Below, piece by piece: positions 58,139 to 61,284 of a stretch of DNA of 61,284 nt. This stretch comes from a virus. A program made the translations under genes and the position numbers. The notes below the pieces were generated by a model. That model made no database searches. It was not told the DNA's origin and worked only from the letters and a program-made list of their open reading frames with translations. How positions within the stretch are numbered: position 1 is the stretch's first letter; every line of letters begins with the position of its first letter. The stretch is taken from positions 1-61,284 of the IMG/VR virus record IMGVR_UViG_3300028115_001382; one strand, written 5' to 3'.

Positions 58139-59163
58139 TAATAATAAATTATATTACCTTTTCTTTGCCACTGCTTGCTGTATGTATAGGAATATTTTAA
58201 ACAATCGCCTGCGGCTGTAGTATACACAGCGTCTTTATCAAATATAGGAGATCCTTTTCCAACACATAAAGATATCAAAGGCCATGAGTATGATTGATTT
58301 GTTTTATATCCAAATCTTTTCCATATAATATCACTCCACTGCTGCGTAATTTCTTCTCCAGGATATGTTGTACATCCAATAAAACTAAAATCAAACCCTT
58401 GAGTTAAAATATAATTTAACACAGCGCCTCCATGCATTCCTATGTGGAAATGTTTTGTGTTCCATGATCCTAAATCAATACCATCTGGAAAATGTTCTTC
58501 ACCGTCTTCAGTGTGTGCTAATGTTAAATAGACAATAGGAGCAGTAACTACTGCCAATTCATGTTTATCTACAGACGGATTACAGAAAAAATGTGTTGCT
58601 AAAAATTCTTTAATATGTAAATCACTTGGAAGTAATTTCATTATAGAAAACCGTGCTTTTCCAGAAGTTTGCATAGGAGCATGATGTAAAATTGTTTCTA
58701 TTCTTTCTTGAACTGCTGTTGGTATTACAATAGAACTATCAAAAACTTTAAAGTTTCTACGATTATCCCAATCAGAATTGATTTCACCTGGTCCATCTTG
58801 AAGACCTTGTTTCAGCAGTTCTATAGCATTTACAACAGTTATTTTTGACTGTTCATTTATACTTGCGTTTTCAAACATTTCTAAAATAAGCACTTTTAAG
58901 ATATCATACATTTCTAATTCAACATGAATTGATTTAAGTTGTAAAGTGTCTCCTAAGTAAAAAACTTTTACAAGATGATCAATAGCCAATGTGTCATTTG
59001 ATTGAATACAGGTGCTCAGTGCTTGAACAATATATTGAACATCTCTTACACATTTCTTATATTCTGTTGTTCTATTAGGATAATTTTCTCTTACTTTCGC
59101 TTGGATAATCTTTCCTAATTCTTTCTTTTTGTTACGTAATAATGTTACAGCATTCCAATCCAT
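58138..59163 (-). CDS. Nitroreductase-fold protein with N-terminal virion-like helical domain
   Basis: Start at MDWNAVTLLRNKKKELG, sharing a base with the radical SAM stop. The C-terminus has nitroreductase-like parts (ILHHAPMQTSGKARFSIM, IGMHGGAVLNYILTQGFDFS, PLISLCVGKGSPIFD), diverged at the FMN site. The N-terminal about 110 residues (RENYPNRTTEYKKCVRDVQY, IVQALSTC) match the paralogue at 52258 and recall the C-x-RD-x3-IV-A module of marine phage virion proteins. Substrate unknown. Confidence 0.65.
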   Translation of the reverse strand: MDWNAVTLLRNKKKELGKIIQAKVRENYPNRTTEYKKCVRDVQYIVQALSTCIQSNDTLAIDHLVKVFYLGDTLQLKSIHVELEMYDILKVLILEMFENASINEQSKITVVNAIELLKQGLQDGPGEINSDWDNRRNFKVFDSSIVIPTAVQERIETILHHAPMQTSGKARFSIMKLLPSDLHIKEFLATHFFCNPSVDKHELAVVTAPIVYLTLAHTEDGEEHFPDGIDLGSWNTKHFHIGMHGGAVLNYILTQGFDFSFIGCTTYPGEEITQQWSDIIWKRFGYKTNQSYSWPLISLCVGKGSPIFDKDAVYTTAAGDCLKYSYTYSKQWQRKGNIIYY

Positions 59164-60311
59164 TACAATTCTCCAACATGCCAACCTACTGTTTTCCATG
59201 TATCACAGTTTCTGTACTGGTCTGTCATTGATACATGCGACTTTAACATATTTATATGGCTGGGAGTGTTGGCCTTTTCGATAATGTTGTACAATTCTAC
59301 AATCTGTTCTGATTCTTCTTGTGTATACTTTGATAGGTCAATATTTTTTATATCGATATTTGCTTGATTTCTAATTTCAATAGGTGTATTATCAAGATTA
59401 TACCAAGGTGCTCCGTTGAGCCAACTAAACCCAACTTTGAATCTATCTTGATAATTGGTATACTCTTTGAAAAATTTAATACTATCAGCTAAATTTAAAA
59501 TATTTAAGTTATGAGGAACAATAGCAAACTCACATGTTAACCATGGATACTTTTTAAGTATGTCAATTTTTTCAAGTGCTTCGTTCCATTTTAACGGCCA
59601 ACGCAAGTATTCGTAAAAGTTTTTTCCGCTGCCATCAATGCTGTAATTAATGTGTAAATGATCAAATGCTTCTAGTTTTTGTATTTGTTCTTCTGTAAAA
59701 CTACCGTTTGTAGTAATGTTTAAGCCTGGCAAAGACTTTCCGCTGTTAAGCAAAGCATCGATCATTCTATCAAAATGTACATTTATAAATGGTTCGCCGC
59801 CTGTAATTTCTAATTTTCTAATGTTATCGGCTCTGTCTACAATATCATTGATTATATTTCTATACCAAGTTTTACTTTTTGACCAGTCATGTTTTTTAGT
59901 TACAAGTTTGTATAGATCAGGATCATCTATACTACTAGTCATAGCTTTGTATTGTTTTTCAATCAAACTACTTCTACTAGCATTACATATTCTACAGGCT
60001 GTATTACACTGATTACCAAAAGTAATCATAATATGTTCTATGCCTTTGTCGACTTTGCCTTCGTAATAAGCGTTGCGTTTTTGTCGCATACTTTTTGCGC
60101 CATTATCTTCTTGCCGCCAGCAAAAATCACATCCACTTACACGCTCTCCTGAATCTAATCGATTTTTAAAATCTTCGAGCCAACTACTTTTTAAATATTC
60201 TTCAAAGTTTTCAACTTCTGGTCGTTCGCCAACATACTGACAGCATGGGCCTAGATTACCTCTGCTATCAAAATGTATTTGTTTGTAAGGTTCGCTACAC
60301 TTTGTATTCAT
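59163..60311 (-). CDS. Radical SAM protein with extra cysteine clusters (SPASM/twitch type)
   Basis: I start at MNTKCSEPYKQIHFDSRGNL (overlaps the methyltransferase stop by four bases). N-terminal GNLGPCCQYVG (C23, C24), CDFCWRQEDNG (C61, C64), core NQCNTACRICNASRSS (C102, C106, C109) and EITGGEPFINV. 382 residues. Coupled to a methyltransferase upstream and a nitroreductase-fold protein downstream. Confidence 0.87.
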   Translation of the reverse strand: MNTKCSEPYKQIHFDSRGNLGPCCQYVGERPEVENFEEYLKSSWLEDFKNRLDSGERVSGCDFCWRQEDNGAKSMRQKRNAYYEGKVDKGIEHIMITFGNQCNTACRICNASRSSLIEKQYKAMTSSIDDPDLYKLVTKKHDWSKSKTWYRNIINDIVDRADNIRKLEITGGEPFINVHFDRMIDALLNSGKSLPGLNITTNGSFTEEQIQKLEAFDHLHINYSIDGSGKNFYEYLRWPLKWNEALEKIDILKKYPWLTCEFAIVPHNLNILNLADSIKFFKEYTNYQDRFKVGFSWLNGAPWYNLDNTPIEIRNQANIDIKNIDLSKYTQEESEQIVELYNIIEKANTPSHINMLKSHVSMTDQYRNCDTWKTVGWHVGEL

Positions 60312-61033
60312 TCTAAACCGTTTGTTACTAAGTAATATTGCGGAGTATCTGCAATTGGAAAATCGTCCCAAGTATACACTATTTTAAAATACTTGTTTAT
60401 AACTTTATTTTTATATGTAAGATAATCTACAAGTGATTTACTATTATAATCGTACCTACAAAAAGCCATCCTATCTTTACCTGTCCACAATACTTTGATT
60501 TGTTTTGTGTGAATAAATTCTGAAAGCACTAGTAGCCTGCAAATTGCTTGATTCGGGTTACAGTCGTCTAATACAATAATTAATTCATTACTACCTGTTT
60601 CTAACAAATGTTCAAATACCTGCTTCATATTTTTAGTATTACAATCCACTCTAGCATAGTCAATAGAATCTGTTATTTGATTTTTAATATCATTGTAGTC
60701 TTTTTCAAAAACTGTAGCGTTTATTGTATTGTTTGTAAATTCGTTTAAATTATTTTCTAAATCATCTATGCTTTTAGGAAACTTTTCGTACAAAGTATAT
60801 TTGGATAATTCATGAAAATTTTCTGTAAGATAAAATTTTAAACCTTTGATGTTGTTGTGAATCCATGCAGCCCACGCACCTGTAGCTGTACCCAGCTCGA
60901 GTATATTTTTGCTATTCATTGCTGCTAAGATTTCTCTTTCAACTATAGCATCCTCAGCAGAACTCATAATCAATTTAAATTCAGGATTTTCTTTCCCTAG
61001 TTTATCTTCATATCTAAAGATGTTTTTGTTCAC
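60308..61033 (-). CDS. Class I SAM-dependent methyltransferase-like protein
   Basis: Rossmann-like motif NILELGTATGAWAAWIHNNI (residues about 43-62) for SAM binding, a strand with KFYLTENFHELS, DYARVDCNTKNMKQVFEHLL and LIIVLDDCNPNQAICRLLVL, recalling CmcI/macrocin-O-methyltransferase-type enzymes. GTG start, overlapping the upstream gene by 20 bases. Possible O-methylation of the cluster's product. No metal ligands can be assigned. Confidence 0.65.
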   Translation of the reverse strand: MNKNIFRYEDKLGKENPEFKLIMSSAEDAIVEREILAAMNSKNILELGTATGAWAAWIHNNIKGLKFYLTENFHELSKYTLYEKFPKSIDDLENNLNEFTNNTINATVFEKDYNDIKNQITDSIDYARVDCNTKNMKQVFEHLLETGSNELIIVLDDCNPNQAICRLLVLSEFIHTKQIKVLWTGKDRMAFCRYDYNSKSLVDYLTYKNKVINKYFKIVYTWDDFPIADTPQYYLVTNGLE

Positions 61034-61284
61034 TACGCCATTCCTGTAATAAATCCTCGTCTAGTTCAATCATAAATGTCATCAACAATCCCATTTTGCT
61101 GTTCCACTTTTTTCGAGGTTCTGTATTTAATGATCCTTCATTTGTAGCATGTAATTGTACAGCATCAAAAATACAAGGTGAGCCAGTTTTCCAATCAAAT
61201 ACACTTTCTGCGTTAAGTCCTGCTAATCGTTTATAAGGAGTATTCATATATTTTTTATGAAACTCTTTGTCAAACGGTTCATTG
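61014..61284 (-). CDS. C-terminal part of a 2OG-Fe(II) oxygenase-like protein, truncated by the window edge
   Basis: The frame is open to the last complete codon of the window, so the ATG at 61247 is probably internal. The visible end DWKTGSPCIFDAVQLHATNE, followed by a SKMGLLMTFMIEL strand, matches the W.PG...FD...H.....K.GL strand order of the oxygenase at 49810, with the distal His in QLHATN. The HxD part lies beyond the window. Overlaps the methyltransferase gene. Confidence 0.55.
   Translation of the reverse strand, partial: NEPFDKEFHKKYMNTPYKRLAGLNAESVFDWKTGSPCIFDAVQLHATNEGSLNTEPRKKWNSKMGLLMTFMIELDEDLLQEWRSEQKHL

Noticed and set aside
1-61284. CRISPR arrays, tRNA genes, insertion sequences, integrase or attachment sites
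   Set aside because: No regularly spaced repeats, cloverleaf-like segments, transposase motifs or flanking direct repeats were noticed; there are almost no intergenic spaces long enough to hold them.

Overview
The window looks like part of the chromosome of a large marine T4-like myovirus of the lineage that infects cyanobacteria or SAR11-type bacteria. Reasons: AT-rich DNA; a T4-type family B DNA polymerase (gp43), sliding clamp (gp45), DsbA-like protein and RNase H/FEN-type exonuclease; many short collinear genes that overlap by 1-40 bases; a tail-fibre-like gene; and auxiliary metabolic genes (GTP cyclohydrolase, QueE, desaturase, many 2OG-Fe(II) oxygenases). I saw no photosynthesis gene, tRNA, integrase, insertion sequence or CRISPR array. 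Capsid, tail tube and terminase genes are not in the window, so host and exact genus stay open.

Layout. 1-2.6 kb: small virion or core-type hypothetical genes. 2.6-5.4 kb: PhyH-like oxygenase, GNAT/ATE-like protein, DsbA and a second oxygenase. 5.4-17 kb: DNA polymerase, nucleotide-sugar enzymes (cytidylyltransferase, PMM2-type phosphomannomutase, UDP-glucose dehydrogenase-like, GalE-like), sliding clamp, a DpdA/TGT-like transglycosylase, a probable QueD-like T-fold protein and a GT-B glycosyltransferase. 17.3-22 kb: radical SAM, oxygenase, PLP aminotransferase, amidinotransferase and glycosyltransferase-like operon. 22-28.9 kb: phosphoribosyltransferase, FolE, QueE, exonuclease and conserved small genes. 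28.9-31.7 kb: MoxR ATPase and vWA metallopeptidase, separated by a clear terminator. 31.7-37.7 kb: virion-type genes, a tail fibre and a giant subtilisin carrying a cupredoxin domain. 37.8-41.9 kb: fatty acid desaturase, frameshifted aminotransferase, oxygenase, glycosyltransferase-like, sulfotransferase and GNAT genes. From 41.9 kb to the end almost everything is on the minus strand: a dense set of 2OG oxygenases, five radical SAM proteins with extra cysteine clusters, three nitroreductase-fold proteins, SGNH hydrolases, an SDR, a SET-domain protein, a QueC-like PP-loop enzyme and a methyltransferase, with two isolated plus-strand genes.

How they may work together. FolE, the QueD-like protein, QueE, the QueC-like enzyme and the DpdA-like transglycosylase would form a complete though scattered route to a 7-deazaguanine base in phage DNA. 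The nucleotide-sugar and glycosyltransferase genes suggest glycan or base decoration. The radical SAM/2OG/aminotransferase/nitroreductase set, about 20 kb long and with paralogues at 17-20 kb and 37-41 kb, is the best candidate for an undescribed system: a phage-encoded biosynthetic or tailoring pathway whose substrate cannot be read from the sequence.

Regulation visible in the DNA: eight sigma70-like promoters (six plus, two minus), six of which embed the upstream gene's TGA stop codon in the TTGAC -35 box; two minus-strand promoters placed so close to the ATG that leaderless mRNAs are expected; T4-late-like GATAAATA boxes before virion-type genes; and one strong intrinsic terminator.
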